A stretch of DNA of 64,000 nt from Limnephilus marmoratus (GCA_917880885.1 OU862927.1:33569571-33633570); one strand, 5' to 3'; positions 1 to 9,550 are shown, counted from the first letter of the stretch. Translations and numbers: made by a program. The notes: generated from the letters alone by a model not told the origin.

Positions 1-340
1 GCTAACATATACAGCGACAAAATCGATGCGAAAATTGCGAAAATGTTTAATAAAACACGACTCGTTTAAAATAGAGCAAAAATCTCGCGGACATTATCTT
101 AAACAGCATTTAAAGAAACACTGTGAATTTTTTCGTACATATAACTTGTAAAATAACTGAAACAAACGTGTTTATAATAATTTTTGGAGCATACTTTGCG
201 ATTTTTGTCTATCGAGGGAATTTTGTATAATTTGCGTTTCGGCGCGGGCAAAATCTAGATATTATCTTCAAGAATAACATATATTTTTTTAAGAGCTTTA
301 AAACTTACCGTGTTTAAGGGAAATATGTAATAAATCTGTA
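1..340 (+). repeat. Unclassified interspersed repeat (inverted copy at 36.1-36.4 kb)
   Basis: The first 340 bases match the reverse complement of about 36109-36440 over their whole length with scattered substitutions; both share GAGCATACTTTG, GCGTTTCGGCGCGGG and AAACACGACTCG-type blocks. Neither copy holds an ORF. The left end is cut by the window, so no terminus can be read. Two copies in opposite orientation about 36 kb apart show that it is dispersed, but the class is unknown. Confidence 0.7.
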
Positions 341-371
341 CAAATTCGGGTTGTGGGCCCTTAAAGAACTC

Positions 372-735
372 CGTGAGAAATTTTGGAGGCGGGTATGTGT
401 ACCGCCGCCCCGGGAACCATTTATTGGATAACCAACAGTCACCTCGAGTGGTTTGCTACTTTTGGTGACTTAGCAGGGGTGCCCGGGTTCACTGCTTGAG
501 GTTTGTCCGGGTCTTGGCGGCGGATGCATCGGCCTACCAGCTGCTTGGCAGGCCGGATCCGGAGAGAATGGTTGAGGGCGTCCTGTTGACTTCTCCAGCG
601 TTTCTCTCTCAGATCATTGCCTTAAACCGCAGTGGGAAGGATGGTCAGATTCCTACCCACATCTCATACCCTTTTCCTTCCAATGCGTTGGGAGTTGGGA
701 CAGTGCAAGGAAGAAGAAGAAGAATTAAAGTTGTC
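372..735 (+). mobile_element. 5' fragment related to the 6.2-9.9 kb LINE
   Basis: It begins TGGAGGCGGGTATGTGTACC and continues through GGGAACCATTTATTGGATAACC, GGTGACTTAGCAGGGGTGCC and GAGGTTTGTCCGGGTCTTGG. These blocks match, in order, the 5' untranslated region of the LINE at 6243-9868 read on its own strand. After about 540 it keeps more of the LINE 5' region (GCCGGATCCGG) than the short derivatives at 10.4 and 38.9 kb do, then ends in a GAAGAAGAAGAAG stretch. The 84-codon ORF inside is not supported as a gene. Confidence 0.75.
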
Positions 736-1154
736 AATGAATGGGCGTGAGTGTGAACGAGTGGGGGCGGGGGATACTAGAGCGTAATTTACAAAGGGAT
801 TAAATTTAATAACGGCTCATTTAAAAATATTTTTTGGTTATTTATAATATTTAAACTCATGTTCAAACTCTTTCTAACGTTCAAGATTTCTAGTTTGTCT
901 AAATGGATACCATTAACAGTACAGTGTAGCAACTATTATTTAAATCAAAGGTATAGTTCGTCTCTAATAAATGATTAGCAAATTCCGAGAAACTATTACT
1001 GTTTAAACACCTCATATGCTCCTTTAACGCCGCACCGACCCGTTTACGGGCGCCAATATACGCGTCTTCTTATTACACCCGATTTATGCTCATTCATTGC
1101 CGACCCGTGAAGGAAAGGGCTATATTGAGATTTATATTGAAATCACAATAACTT

Positions 1155-1490
1155 TGGGTTCATCGCTTTGTGTATTGTTTACACCAGTTTATTTGTTGTG
1201 TACACAAGTTTGTGTATTATTTATATCAGTCAGTTTATTGTGTACACCAGTTTGTGAATTTTGTACGCCGGTTTGTTTATATGCACCCCAGTTTGTTTGT
1301 TGGGTACGCTAATTTTGTTTATTTTGTACATAGTTTATGTATTGTGTACACCATTTTGTTTATTATGTACACAAATTTGTTTATTGTTTACACCAACTTG
1401 TGTTATGTGTACACCAATTTGTTTGGTGTGTACATCAAATGGTTTGTACTGTACACCAGATTGTTTATTGTGTGCATCGGTTTGATTGTG
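1155..1490 (+). repeat. Minisatellite, about 20-22 bp unit
   Basis: About sixteen degenerate copies of a unit like TGTACACCAGTTTGTTTATT run head to tail. Copies vary at the third to fifth positions of the T/G tract and in length by one or two bases, so overlapping reading frames stay open by chance in several frames. Those ORFs read as repeats of hydrophobic and cysteine residues and are artefacts of the repeat. Confidence 0.9.
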
Positions 1491-2284
1491 TGCCAGATGC
1501 AAACAGATGTTTATTTGGTTTGTAATATTGTGATGCAATTGTAATGTAGTGACGAAATTCAGGAAATATCAAAGAACTAACCCAGACCTCAACTACTTTT
1601 CTCCACATTTGAATACCTGCTCGTCTATACGTTTTTTTCGTAAAAAATATTTTTTAAACTTGCATTTTAACGGTTGTTATGTTGTGATATACTTTGATAT
1701 TGTCGGTAATAAAGCTGACTACTGCTGTGTAATCGATATTCTATCTATTAATTTAAATAAAAGTGTTCCGGGGGGTTTAAAAAAATTTTTATCAGTTTAT
1801 TTCCGAGATTACTGAAATTTTGCACATTGAAGGCCACTTGTCCACTAGATTTCGAAAAGCCACACACCTCCCTTTTTGCACTTCATTAAAGAATAATTTT
1901 GATAGTTAAACACCGTGGAACTAATCTAATAAATAAAATTCATAATCGATATGGTTGGGTCATTATTAGATAGATTTCAGCTACCGTCCTTTCTCTGCTG
2001 TAATCTCCGGTTATCTTTTAATCCTGATGTGTTTGATTAAACGTAATTATCGTACACACACAAATTACATGACCAATTCAAACAGCCATACGCTCTGCAA
2101 GTACGAGTATACCAATGTTATAATTTCTGCCTCACACATTGGTCATGCAACAGTCCAATAATTAAGCCTCACATTCTTGGCAATTCAGGAGCTGAAAATT
2201 TCCTTAAATATTCTGTGTCCATGCAGTCATGATACACGCACTTCGTAATTATTGCTGCTGGATTTTGCGAGCGGCTTTTGCTAA

Positions 2285-2400
2285 TGGTCTCTTTCAATAT
2301 TATCTTCGGGGATGCTGTGTAGAGGGTATTTTTTAGGAAAGGAAGGAGACGAAGTTCTGAGAAGGAAAAAAACGAGTGTGCTTTAGACCTGAACTGAAGT
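2285..2400 (-). mobile_element. Fragment of the LINE-derived short element (3' part)
   Basis: GGGGATGCTGTGTAGAGGG followed by TTTTAGGAAAGGAAGGAGAC is the reverse complement of the 3' region of the short elements at 10.36 and 38.85 kb (TCCTTCCTTTCC then CTCCACACAGCATCCCC). It then runs into GAAGTAAAACTTCGCTAAC, a block also seen at 42.69 kb and in opposite orientation near 5.38 kb. The 3'-terminal hairpin is missing. Confidence 0.65.
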
Positions 2401-2423
2401 AAAACTTCGCTAACTTATACTCT

Positions 2424-2536
2424 CTCTCTCATCCTTACCCTCCTTATCCTCATCCTCATCATCATTCTCATCCTCATTCTCATCCTCATCCTCATTCCCA
2501 TCCCCATCCGCATCCCTATCCTTATCTTTATCAATA
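2424..2536 (+). repeat. Pyrimidine-rich microsatellite (TCATCC/CATCCT)n
   Basis: Imperfect hexamer repeats of TCATCC, CATCCT and CATTCC preceded by CTCTCTCTCTC. Simple sequence; no ORF. Confidence 0.9.
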
Positions 2537-2544
2537 TTATTACA

Positions 2545-2640
2545 ATTTATCAATAATTGCTACAATAATATGGTAGGTTCTGTCTTGTGACTGACCTGCC
2601 TGGAGTATGAAAAGAGATTACATATTATAATAGATATGAC
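2545..2640 (-). mobile_element. LINE 3' fragment, same family as 14.3-14.9 kb
   Basis: On the minus strand this reads TTTTCATACTCCAGGCAGG, TCAGTCACAAGACAG and ACCATATTATTGTAGC, matching 14420-14475 almost base for base. It is a short internal piece of the C-terminal coding part of that LINE, abutting the CATCCT microsatellite on its left and an RTE tail in the opposite orientation on its right. Confidence 0.75.
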
Positions 2641-2866
2641 GCAAATGTGAATGAAAAAGAAGTCGGGGACGCCCGAGGAAGACATGGCACGATCAAATGA
2701 ATCAAATATTGGAGTCGGGCCATGTTAAAAGTCAGAATAATAGAAGAGTATGTATGAAACAATGTATGAATGTGAGTGAGGCAAAGTGTGTGTGCCAAGA
2801 CCGAGTTGTTTGGCGGTCTGTCCTCTCTGCCTACCCCTGCGGTGAAACGGCGTGATGGTTAGTTAG
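2636..2866 (+). pseudogene. RTE-type LINE C-terminal fragment (degenerate)
   Basis: It matches 20135-20372 in sequence and order: TATGACGCAAATGTGAATG, then the block encoding RGRPRKTWHDQ in the better copy, then CAAGACCGAGTTGTTTGGCG, TGCCTACCCCTGCGG and the terminal GGCGTGATGGTTAGTTAG. Several indels disrupt the frame here. The tail GTTAGTTAGTTTG fits the short tandem 3' tails of RTE-clade elements. It is a dead 3' remnant. Confidence 0.8.
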
Positions 2867-3234
2867 TTTGTTAATAATAAAATTTTACATTTTCATAGTC
2901 AATTTGAAAAATGCTACTCACTCCTTCTGCAGCATACATACTACATACAGACATAGAATAAAGAAGAAGCATACAGCAAACAGGACAGAAGGAACTTGTC
3001 TTCCTGATGAAGTATACATTTAAAAAGTCAACACGACCAGAAGCAACACCCGTTTAACCTTATCTCCAGAAGTAATGTCCGAACTCCCCGACGGAAGGTA
3101 CGAAGAGATATTTATGGCTTGTTTTTCCTACCTGTGCTGCTGTATAATGTTATATTATAATTTCCAACGGAACATAAGAGCGAATAACCGGACACAATCG
3201 GAAATATGTAAAAAAAAACACTTTTTACAAGACA

Positions 3235-3560
3235 GGTTTAAAATATTAAGATGAATTATTTTTTTGCGCCCATACGTACGCATTATAAATATGAATAAAT
3301 AGTTTTGTCCATAAACAAACCCAAATCTTTCAAGAAAGGTTAACAAATTCAATTTTGCATCGGTGCCTCATTTCTACTTTGTATTTTTTAGCCTTTCGTG
3401 AAAGATTTGGGTTTGTTTATGGACAACACTATTTATCCAAATTGAATGTGTTAGGGCGCAAACAATTAATTCACTTTAATATTTTAAAGCATTAAGTGCT
3501 TGCTAAAAGTGTTTTAAGATAAAATAATTAAATTGGCGCCATATGTGAATGCGTAGATTA
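3235..3560. mobile_element. Foldback MITE copy A (left arm shortened)
   Basis: The halves are inverted repeats: AAATAGTTTTGTCCATAAAC and CCCAAATCTTTC on the left return as GAAAGATTTGGG and GTTTATGGACAACACTATTT on the right. Both arms extend to a GCGCCC/GGGCGC block and to TTTAAAATATTAA/TTAATATTTTAAA. The right arm goes on to TTGGCGCCATATGTGAATGC, the terminal motif of copy B, while the left arm is lost. The 65-codon ORF on the minus strand is only the arm. Confidence 0.8.
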
Positions 3561-3876
3561 AAACTAGTGACCGATCGAAGGTTCGGTTTCGGTTTCGGCA
3601 AAAAAATCTAGTTTCGGCATTAGTTTCGATTTCGGCAGAAAATCTGCCGAAACCGTAACTTTTTTAGACATGTTAAAAATTGATTGTTTACCTACTGTTA
3701 TTTGGCTTATTTTTACACTTATTCAGACAGTTAACACGTGTTCAATTAAAAAAATAAATAAATAAAAAAAAAACAATAATTGAAGTATGTGAAAAAATAA
3801 TATTTTTTTGTATTACTTCTATAAAACAAACATAATTTAGAAAAAATAACAAAACATGTTGGTTAAACGTCACGTA
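3561..3876. other. Spacer with TTTCGG/CCGAAA-rich block between two foldback copies
   Basis: It starts with CGGTTTCGGTTTCGG-type runs and TTCGGCAGAAAATCTGCCGAAA-like symmetry at 3630-3655, then AT-rich sequence with A-runs. It lies exactly between copies A and B of the foldback MITE. It may be a separate small insertion; I see no coding potential and no clear ends. Confidence 0.4.
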
Positions 3877-4290
3877 CGTTATAATCTACGCATTCACATT
3901 CACAGATGGCGCCAATAAAATTATTTTAGGTTTTTAATACTTTTTGCTCAATGTGCTTTAAAATATTGAGGTGAAGTAATTGTTTGCGCCCGTACATATT
4001 TAATATGAATATAAATAAATAGTTTTGTCCATGAACAAACCCAAATCTTTCAAGAAAGGCTGAAAAATACAATATTGGATTGAGTCACCGATACAAAATT
4101 GAATTTTTCAGCCTCTTTTGAAAGATTTGGGATGTTGATGGACAAAACTATTTATTTATATTCATATTAAATATGTACGGGCGCAAACAATTAATTTACC
4201 TTAATATTTTAAAGCGTAAAGTGCAAAAAATATTAAAAACATTAAATAATTTAATTAGCGCCATCTGTGAATGCATAGAATATAACGTTA
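3877..4290. mobile_element. Foldback MITE copy B (complete)
   Basis: A nearly complete palindrome. The ends are ACGTTATAATCTACGCATTC on the left and GAATGCATAGAATATAACGT on the right, followed inward by CAGATGGCGCC against GCGCCATCTG, GCTTTAAAATATTGAGG against its complement, and the TTTTGTCCATGAAC hairpin arms. The loop is about 40 bp around 4075. Length is about 410 bp with no ORF. Superfamily unclear; the target duplication is ambiguous in AT-rich flanks. Confidence 0.85.
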
Positions 4291-4309
4291 ATTGGGATTT
4301 TACTCGGGC

Positions 4310-4887
4310 ATAGTCCGATCTTTGTTGACGGAAAGTCAAAATATTTCCACTTTGCAATGAAATGCTAATAAATTAAATATTTCTGAAAGCATCCGAAAAC
4401 TAAAAACTGTTTTTGAACTTTTTCATGAATTCGAAATAAACATATGATTTTTGAAATATAAAAAAATTTAATGCAAACCAAAAACCATTTTTAAAATGGC
4501 TCCGTTATGTTTTTACTAACTAAAATTATTGACAACGAAAACAAAAATAAAAACACATAAGTACATATTTTATTAGACAAATATTTTATAAAAGGTTATT
4601 GTCACCTCACTTTTTTGTCGGTCCATGTAAAAATGATTAATTAAAAATTCCCAAAGTTTCATAAATTTATTTCAAAATGCGTTTCTATAAAAAAAAATTT
4701 AATCTTTGGTTTCGTAAAGGTGTAAATTTTACTTCTTTTGTGGTAAGTTTTTGTATTTGTATTTTTTTGTTGTATCTTTCTAACGCCGTTTATATCATAT
4801 TTCTCACTATGATAATAAGGGAGATACAACGATTTCTATTAGACCTACATGAGTTGTTCCGAAAACCGATCAAAGGGACAGGGTTAA
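4310..4887 (+). mobile_element. Family P, piggyBac-like MITE (left end degenerate)
   Basis: Shared blocks with other P copies: CAAAATATTTCCACTTTGCAATGAAATGC-type sequence, GCATCCGAAAACTAAAAACTG, TTTTATTAGACAAAT, TTTGGTTTCGTAAAGGTG and GAGTTGTTCCGAAAACC. The right end reads GGGACAGGGTTAA, close to GACGGGTTAA of the copy ending at 48974. The family termini TTAA-CCC...GGG-TTAA fit piggyBac-type elements. A 72-codon hydrophobic ORF (4677-4895) is not conserved between copies. Confidence 0.65.
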
Positions 4888-4954
4888 GCGGTTAAAGTGA
4901 TGATTTTTTTTTTTAAATAGCCCATAACCCAACCTTACCTATTTAACGATGTTT

Positions 4955-5140
4955 TTTAAAGTAAAACTTCTTTACGCACGCTCGACTTCGGGGGGGGGGG
5001 GTAGGCTGGTGAATGCGTTACGAAAAGTGGTGATTGTTACGAAATATGTCATGCGAACGGTAATCGATGCGAACGGTGATCGATTGCTAGGTGAACGGTC
5101 GGGCCTTTACGCACGCTTGACTTAGGGAGTGAGAAGGATA
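4955..5140. repeat. Repeat shared with 42.72-42.83 kb (inverted)
   Basis: GTAAAACTTCTTTACGCACG, GCTCGACTTCGG, CTGGTGAATGCGTTACGAAA and the following TGCGAACGG blocks are the reverse complement of 42760-42825. The motif TTTACGCACGCTTGACT recurs at 5105, so this copy is partly duplicated in tandem. A G-run of about 13 lies at 4990. Confidence 0.65.
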
Positions 5141-5144
5141 AGGA

Positions 5145-5312
5145 TGGTCACCCCAAGGTCGTAGGTCACCCCAAAGTCGTAAGTCACCCCAAGATCGTAG
5201 GTCACCCCAAGGTCGTAGGTCAACCCAAGGTCGTAGGTCACCCCAAGGTCGTAGGTCACCCCAAGGTCATATTTCCCCCCAATGTCATATGTCACCCCTA
5301 GGTCAAAGGTCA
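5145..5312 (+). repeat. 18-bp minisatellite, GGTCACCCCAAGGTCGTA
   Basis: Nine to ten copies of an 18-bp unit with single-base variants, then a decaying end (GGTCATATTTCCCCCC, GGTCAAAGGTCATTCC). Because 18 is a multiple of three, the minus strand shows an open frame of repeating YDLGVT. The core GGTCACCCCAAG is the same sequence that stands in the 5' region of the 6.2-9.9 kb LINE just before TTCGCTACGTTTGG, and that is what follows here at 5317. Confidence 0.9.
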
Positions 5313-5410
5313 TTCCGTTCGCTACGTTTGGTAACTTAACAGGGATACCTGGGTTAATTGGGCGAGGTTTGTCTTGTAGTTTTACTTCAGTTGTGCACAA
5401 AGCACACTTG
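5313..5410 (+). mobile_element. LINE 5' region fragment fused to the minisatellite
   Basis: TTCGCTACGTTTGGTAACTT, AACAGGGATACCTGGGTT and GCGAGGTTTGTCTTG correspond to the 5' region of the 6.2-9.9 kb LINE and its short derivatives. It runs into AGTTTTACTTCAGTTGTGC and then a T-run at about 5410. Confidence 0.7.
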
Positions 5411-5429
5411 TTTTTTTTTTCCCTTTTTT

Positions 5430-6239
5430 AACGACTGACTTGACTTTTCAAAGGAGTGACGAAGTTACACATTGTTGAGTTGTGCGGTCACCTAATTATT
5501 TATGTGTTAATTAATACACACAACATAACGATCCCAATCTATCGTTGACGAGTGTTGCCAGCTGCGAAGATGGTTGTTACTAAAGTTGATGTTAGTTAGT
5601 GGTGATATCACAGGAGTTGTTGGTTGAATATTTGGTTGAGGGGTCTAATCATAGTATGAGATGCCGACAGAGAACAAGCGTTGAGAACAAGCATGTGCTT
5701 TTGAAGGCCAATCTCCCAGTGGTTGAAGTGACCGGCTATATTTATATATTTTGTCTTTTTGCAATTATAATACGCGTTAAGTATATTGGTGGTTCTTAAT
5801 CGAAGTATGATACTTTATCCAATAGCACTGTAATGTAAGAAATTATTTTTATTAACCTATTGTGTATTACTAACCCTTGTGTTAAAAAATTTAAAGATTC
5901 AAAGAAAGATACCAAAATGTAAAAGCCCCATGGCCGTTTTGGTACCTAGCGTTCATCGATGTACCTTTTTCCAAAATTGTAATTCCTACCTACCAATACT
6001 TTTTTCCACCTACCTACCGTATGTAGACGAATGTCATTTTTTGAGCATTCGCGAATGCGAATATTGAGTTTTTTTTTTAATTTGGCGCCAATTATGTATG
6101 GCTTAGCGGCTCATGTTTGCATCTTGTTCCGAGAATTTCCGAGTTGATCCGAAAAAAGCCGGTTGGTTATTTTATTTCATTTGTCGTCTGCTCGTAAACA
6201 AAAACAAGTGAATTTTAAGGTTAGAGTGTGATTGATTAG

Positions 6240-6240
<1 letters not shown>
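5430..6240. other. No gene recognised; left flank of the LINE insertion
   Basis: AT-rich sequence with only short unsupported ORFs. The last 60 bases before the poly(T), ending GTGTGATTGATTAGTGA, may be upstream sequence of the hAT-type fragment at 9.88 kb, because the LINE at 6243-9868 separates them and the flanks share ATTGATTA. Confidence 0.4.
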
Positions 6241-6316
<76 letters not shown>

Positions 6317-6319
<3 letters not shown>

Positions 6320-6394
6320 TTAACTCCACACAGGAGGCCCTGAGGAAAATAATTTCCCTCAGGGCCTATGTCATCTGGGATGCTGTGTGGAGAG
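6317..6394 (-). promoter_or_regulatory. Two-tier hairpin in the LINE 3' untranslated region
   Basis: Outer stem CTCCACACAG pairs perfectly with CTGTGTGGAG; inner stem GGCCCTGAGG pairs perfectly with CCTCAGGGCC around an 11-nt loop. It lies between the stop codon and the poly(A). The same double hairpin recurs in the short derivatives at 10.58-10.66 and 39.03-39.10 kb. Such 3' hairpins are the usual recognition site for the LINE reverse transcriptase; that role here is inferred. Confidence 0.75.
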
Positions 6395-9300
6395 TCTTTT
6401 TGAGGAGAGGAAGGAATGAACATTGGTCTTGAAGAGACCCATGTTGTAGGAAGGAGGAAACACAGAGGCCGGCAAATCATTCCACAGCCGAGCTGTTGAA
6501 CACAAGAACGAGTCGAAGAAACGACCCGTTCTCATGTGACAAATGTCAACCGTGTACAAATGTTGGGCACGCGTTTGGCGTGTTTCCCGACTATGCACCG
6601 GTGCCGAAGGGATCAATGATGCTAGTTCTTCAGAGCATCTTCCATTGTAATACCGGTAGAACAAGGATAGCATTCCCACCCGACGCCTGTGCTCTAAAGA
6701 TTGCAATCCGTCTGTTAAGATAGGAGAATCTATCAAACGGACCGCCCGTTTCTGCACAGAGTCGAGGGTATTTTTCAGGTATTTTGGAGCTCCAGACCAG
6801 AGATGGCTGCCAAATTCAACCGTGGGGCGTACTTGTGATTTGTACAAGGTTAGCAGTTGTGTACTATTAAAGTATCTGCGGGCCCTGTACAGTACGCCCA
6901 GTTTTTGGGAGGCTAACTTTACTCTGGCTTCGATGGAGCCCCCATACCTGAGCTGGTCACTTAGGGTTACACCAAGCATATCAATGGAGGGCCTGTTCGG
7001 AAGATTGCTTCCGTTGAAAGAGACTAGATTTTCATTTCGATCCCTTTTAGACGTAATCAGACAAGATTGGGTCTTTGAAACATTAAATTCAACGAGATTA
7101 TTTTTACCCCATGAGAAAACACTCTCGAGGTAACCGTCCATTCTTTGCTTCAAAGCCCTACGAGCTGTTGGAGTTTGTGAGCCCTTTGGGGGCTTGTCAA
7201 ACAAAAAGCTATCATGAACTGTACTGTCATCCGCGTAACAGTGAATTGGTGCACATGACAAAAGGTCGTTGATGTGCAACAAAAACAAAGTCGGAGACAG
7301 AACCGATCCCTGCGGGACGCCAGCATTTATCGAGTGTGAGGAAGAAGTGAAACCATCGACTACCGTCTGAATCGACCTCTCCCTCAAGAAGTCGGCAATC
7401 CACATACACAAGGATGCGGGAAGTCCGTAAGAATGCAGTTTGTTGACAAGTCCTCGGTGCCAAACCCGGTCAAAGGCCTTGGAGATGTCCAGTGCAACCG
7501 TTCGGGTCTCACCGAAACGTTCCAGGCATCGCCCCCAAACATGCGTCACATACGCGAGAAGATCACCGCACGAGCGGTTCCGCCGGAATCCGTATTGACG
7601 GTCGTTAATAATTTTGTTCTTCTCGAGGTATGTGAGCAGTTTGTCGTTGATCACACGTTCCATCACCTTAGACAGAACTGATGTGATCGCTATGGGGCGG
7701 TAGTTGGCCGGGTTGGAGCGGTCACCCTTCTTTGGAATAGGATGGATAACCGCTTTTTTCCAACCAGAGGGCACAGAGCCAGTCTTCAGGGACAATTTAA
7801 AAAGCTTCGTCAAAATTGGAGCTATTTCTGCAGCGCACCTCTGCAGTACCAGGGCAGGTATTCCGTCAGGCCCACTAGCTTTATTAACATCAAGCCCTCG
7901 TAAAACATGGAGTACTTCCCGATGCCGAATCCTCAGCTTTTTCATACGAAAACCGCAGTGAGGAACCGACGTCGGGACAGCACCTTGGTCATCGAGGGTT
8001 GAGTTATCTGCAAACATTTTACCTAATAAGTTTGCCTTTTCGGTGGCGGTGTTTGCTAGTGAGCCGTCAGGTCTGGTGAGAGGTGGCAAACTGGATTTGC
8101 AGAAATTGCGACCTATTGAGCTCGCAAGCGACCAGAATTGCCTGCTGCCATGCGGGCATGCAGCCAGCTTTCTGCTGATCTGCAGGTCGTGCTCCAATTT
8201 CGACCTATTTATGATTCTCTTGGTTTCCTTTGCCATTTTGTTGTAAGCTGTTCTGTCTTCGGATGTTCTAGATGTGTTGTAGGCTCGGTAAGCCGCGTTT
8301 TTTCGTCGCACTGCTTCAGCGCATTGTCGACTGAACCACGGCTTTGAGCCCACACCAGTTTCCTTAACAGTAGAATGGATGAAGCCATCCATCGCGGATG
8401 TGATGACTTCACCAATTTCCTGGGCACATCTTGAGGGATCCGAAGTCCGAAAACAGACAGCTGACCACGGAAAAGCATTAAAATGTGCCCGCAGACCGAA
8501 CCAATCTGCTGACCTATAGTGCCACACTTTTCTCTTCAGCCTCTCGTTTGGTGGTCTGAAGTTTACAGGGATTGATGTCGTCACCAGGCAGTGGTCGGAC
8601 GATCCTAAAGACGCTGTGACTTCAATCCTGTAACCGTGTGGCACAGTAGTTAAAAATAGATCTAACAGATTGGAACGGTGAGTCTGGACATCAGGAACCC
8701 TTGTAGGCTCCTGAACCATTTGTTCCAATCCGTAGCAAAGGGCAAAGGATTCCGCTTGGCGTCCAGCCGAGTCTGTTGATCCTGAGAACTTCAACCAAGG
8801 TTCGTTATGAACATTGAAGTCCCCCAGGACCACAAACTCTGCCGTAGGGTAGCGGGGCAAGAGGTCATCAATAGTATCGCTTAAGTGTTTGAAGAGCTCG
8901 GACGTGTCTGATTCGCTAAGGTTCGGTGAGCGGTATAAACACGCGTAGAATCTTACCGTACTGGCAAGATTGACGCGTACCCACATTACGTCGAATCTGG
9001 AGTTTTCCAGATTCAACAGTCGCACACAGTTGACGTCAGCTCGACTATAGAGACAGACACCTCCTTTAGGTCTGAACTTGCCTGCGAGGGTGAAGCCCGG
9101 GCAGTTCAGATAGGAGGTGTCTACAGGCTCAGCTATCTGGGTTTCAGACAGGAAAAGTAGGTTTGGGCGTTGGGAAAAAAGGTGGTGGTGGACAGAATTT
9201 AAATTGGTGTGCAGGCCGCGAATGTTGGTGTAATTCACCAACAGTTTTGGCCCGCACCGGGGACGCCTACTCCTCGCCGCTGTAATGACGTTATTTGTTG

Positions 9301-9550
9301 ATGGTTGTATATTCATGATTTTATTTGTAGGGTTATTTAAGTGTGATATGAGGGGAAGGAAGGTCAGGGAGGGAAAAGGTAAAGGGGTGGGTAGGATGCT
9401 GGGATTCAGAGTTTCCAGGAGTGACGGACGTATGTATCCAACCCACCCACTGCGGTGCAAGGCGATGGGCAGGGAGAGTCCGGCTGGAGAGGTCGCCCAA
9501 TGCGCCCCAAACGCTACTGCTGGGTCCCCTCCGGTCACGAACCGGCACAA
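6371..9550 (-). CDS. LINE ORF2: APE-type endonuclease and reverse transcriptase (1059 aa)
   Basis: This protein nicks target DNA and copies the element RNA at the nick (target-primed reverse transcription). An apurinic-type endonuclease domain spans about residues 104-325, with NIRG near 109, the catalytic Glu in LSETQ near 136, Tyr in LYRSP near 206, GDFN at 243-246 and SSDH at 317-320. The reverse transcriptase spans about 595-870: NYRPI near 616, LDISKAFD near 687, VPQGS near 745 and the catalytic CYADD near 771. The C-terminal thumb region ends in a LWNDLP motif typical of animal LINEs. No stop or frameshift is seen and all key residues are present. The first Met is at 9550; a second, at residue 79 just upstream of the endonuclease, is an alternative start, and the first 78 residues are low-complexity Pro/Leu-rich. 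No RNase H domain and no zinc knuckle were seen. Confidence 0.92.
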   Translation of the reverse strand: MCRFVTGGDPAVAFGAHWATSPAGLSLPIALHRSGWVGYIRPSLLETLNPSILPTPLPFPSLTFLPLISHLNNPTNKIMNIQPSTNNVITAARSRRPRCGPKLLVNYTNIRGLHTNLNSVHHHLFSQRPNLLFLSETQIAEPVDTSYLNCPGFTLAGKFRPKGGVCLYSRADVNCVRLLNLENSRFDVMWVRVNLASTVRFYACLYRSPNLSESDTSELFKHLSDTIDDLLPRYPTAEFVVLGDFNVHNEPWLKFSGSTDSAGRQAESFALCYGLEQMVQEPTRVPDVQTHRSNLLDLFLTTVPHGYRIEVTASLGSSDHCLVTTSIPVNFRPPNERLKRKVWHYRSADWFGLRAHFNAFPWSAVCFRTSDPSRCAQEIGEVITSAMDGFIHSTVKETGVGSKPWFSRQCAEAVRRKNAAYRAYNTSRTSEDRTAYNKMAKETKRIINRSKLEHDLQISRKLAACPHGSRQFWSLASSIGRNFCKSSLPPLTRPDGSLANTATEKANLLGKMFADNSTLDDQGAVPTSVPHCGFRMKKLRIRHREVLHVLRGLDVNKASGPDGIPALVLQRCAAEIAPILTKLFKLSLKTGSVPSGWKKAVIHPIPKKGDRSNPANYRPIAITSVLSKVMERVINDKLLTYLEKNKIINDRQYGFRRNRSCGDLLAYVTHVWGRCLERFGETRTVALDISKAFDRVWHRGLVNKLHSYGLPASLCMWIADFLRERSIQTVVDGFTSSSHSINAGVPQGSVLSPTLFLLHINDLLSCAPIHCYADDSTVHDSFLFDKPPKGSQTPTARRALKQRMDGYLESVFSWGKNNLVEFNVSKTQSCLITSKRDRNENLVSFNGSNLPNRPSIDMLGVTLSDQLRYGGSIEARVKLASQKLGVLYRARRYFNSTQLLTLYKSQVRPTVEFGSHLWSGAPKYLKNTLDSVQKRAVRLIDSPILTDGLQSLEHRRRVGMLSLFYRYYNGRCSEELASLIPSAPVHSRETRQTRAQHLYTVDICHMRTGRFFDSFLCSTARLWNDLPASVFPPSYNMGLFKTNVHSFLSSKRLSTQHPR

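Noticed and set aside
1097..1544. Cysteine/valine-rich ORFs in several frames
   Set aside because: They are translations of the 20-22 bp minisatellite and occur in three plus-strand frames and the minus strand at once.
5122..5400. 92-codon ORF of repeating YDLGVT
   Set aside because: Produced by the 18-bp minisatellite, whose unit is a multiple of three.
6172..6480. ORFs containing poly-lysine or poly-phenylalanine
   Set aside because: They read through the LINE poly(A)/poly(T) run.
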